Positions 63,358 through 64,000 of a stretch of 64,000 nt of DNA are shown one piece after another. The stretch's first letter is position 1. The number at the start of each line of letters is the position of its first letter. The position numbers were made by a program, and so were the translations under genes. Source of the DNA: Gracilaria domingensis (Eukaryota; Rhodophyta; Florideophyceae; Gracilariales; Gracilariaceae); NCBI GenBank assembly GCA_022539475.1, contig VCMS01000050.1:268932-332931 (forward strand), read 5' to 3'. The notes under the pieces are model-generated. The model made no database searches and was not told the DNA's origin. It saw only the letters and a list, made by a program, of their open reading frames with translations.

Positions 63358-64000
63358 ATGCTAACCCTACCGTTTGGCACGGGTACCATTGCTGCTTTTA
63401 TCTTTCTCATCTTCGAACTGCTCATAATTCCCTTGTTGGTGCACTCCACATCTCTCGTGGCATCATTTCTCATCACAAAACGTGCCGAAAAGGGAAAGCC
63501 CATTCCAGTACGAACGATCAAATACCCGTTGTGGAATGAAGGCCTCTTTCTTCGCCAGTCGTCCCACATACTTCTACTTTTCCTTCGAATCATTTGCATT
63601 GCTCTCCCGGTATACCTTGAGACAAGGTTCATATCACTTTCAGAGCGACCACTGGTTTCAAGGAATGTACGAAACGCGTACATCGTTGATCCTAGAGAGG
63701 ATGATTTTTCCGACTTTCCTACTACGGATACCCCGATTGATTTGCTACCGAGGGAGATGTTTTCACGATGTGCGTCGTTGGATGACCAAGGATGGCTTCT
63801 TGCAAGAGTGATAAACATCACATTTGAATCTGAAGATCGTCGGAAAATCCGATGCGTGAAAGACACTGAACGGCCTGTGTATCGAAATCTCGAACGATTT
63901 CCGCCCTTTGTAACGTTGGTTACTACCAATACAAGCGGCTTTGCCAAAGACATTCCTGTATATCAACCCAATTTTACGGTGAAAGTTGACATCGATGAAG
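63358..64000 (+). CDS. Partial membrane protein, likely paralogue of the 51526 gene
   Basis: An open frame from the ATG at 63358 (MLTLPFGTGTIAAFIFLIFE) runs without a stop to the window edge, at least 214 codons. The order matches the 51526 protein: hydrophobic N-terminal helix (IAAFIFLIFELLIIPLLV), basic stretch with KGKPIPVRTIKYPLWNEG (compare GRSVSVSGLRIDRYNLLG), second span HILLLFLRIICIALPVYLE (compare VLFASFLFAVTVVAYTVEVG), then SRNVRNAYIV (compare YPSRGNITRV). The following part contains NIT, NTS and NFT glycosylation-type sites. The gene continues beyond the window. Function unknown. Confidence 0.7.
   Translation, partial: MLTLPFGTGTIAAFIFLIFELLIIPLLVHSTSLVASFLITKRAEKGKPIPVRTIKYPLWNEGLFLRQSSHILLLFLRIICIALPVYLETRFISLSERPLVSRNVRNAYIVDPREDDFSDFPTTDTPIDLLPREMFSRCASLDDQGWLLARVINITFESEDRRKIRCVKDTERPVYRNLERFPPFVTLVTTNTSGFAKDIPVYQPNFTVKVDIDE

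Noticed and set aside
63342-63953. 203-codon minus-strand frame at the right edge
   Set aside because: Shadow of the plus-strand membrane-protein frame starting at 63358, which runs open to the window end and matches the layout of the 51526 gene.

Overview
The window looks like a piece of a nuclear genome from a multicellular red alga (Rhodophyta, possibly a florideophyte such as Chondrus). This is an inference from four things: sparse, mostly single-exon host genes; a GH16 glycoside hydrolase of carrageenase/porphyranase/agarase type; a plastid-targeted-looking methyltransferase; and a heavy load of LTR retrotransposons and DNA transposons. No bacterial-type operons, rRNA or recognisable tRNA genes were seen.

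Layout. 1-1.9 kb: GC-rich, degenerate tandem repeats without a convincing gene. 1.9-2.8 kb: a PIF/Harbinger-type transposase relic (minus strand). 2.9-6.9 kb: AT-richer DNA with hairpins, a quasi-palindromic array and a 0.9-kb element with long terminal inverted repeats. 6.9-23.8 kb: a Ty1/copia-type fossil (minus strand, TSD GAGCC) whose left LTR was later invaded by an 11.8-kb Ty3/gypsy chromovirus (plus strand, TSD TACTC). 24.3-35.2 kb: a second, young and apparently whole Ty3/gypsy element (minus strand, 1.9-kb LTRs, TSD GATAG, one very long gag-pol frame). 35.7-36.1 kb: a TTAA-flanked MITE full of hairpins.

From 36.5 kb host genes appear: a possible beta-pore-forming/MABP-like protein (36.5-37.7), a C2H2 zinc-finger protein (38.8-39.4), a secreted Pro-rich protein (39.9-40.6), a UbiE-like methyltransferase interrupted by a TAG (41.1-42.0), a secreted Cys-repeat protein (42.7-43.3), a two-TM membrane protein (51.5-53.0), a GH16 enzyme (54.4-55.3), a second, plastid-type methyltransferase also interrupted by a TAG (57.7-59.2), a small secreted Cys-rich protein (60.1-60.4), an EamA/DMT transporter (61.2-62.2), and at the right edge the start of what looks like a paralogue of the two-TM protein (63.36 to end). 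No operon-like coupling is apparent; the shared theme is cell surface/extracellular matrix (secreted proteins, GH16, membrane proteins).

Between the host genes lie three hAT-like MITEs of one family with 8-bp TSDs and a complete-looking 4.66-kb piggyBac-superfamily transposon (46433-51091). The latter is the most striking item: its ~1240-aa transposase carries a PD-(D/E)XK (YqaJ/lambda-exonuclease-like) nuclease domain between the second and third predicted catalytic aspartates of the DDE domain. All functional calls are from reading motifs; no database search was possible.
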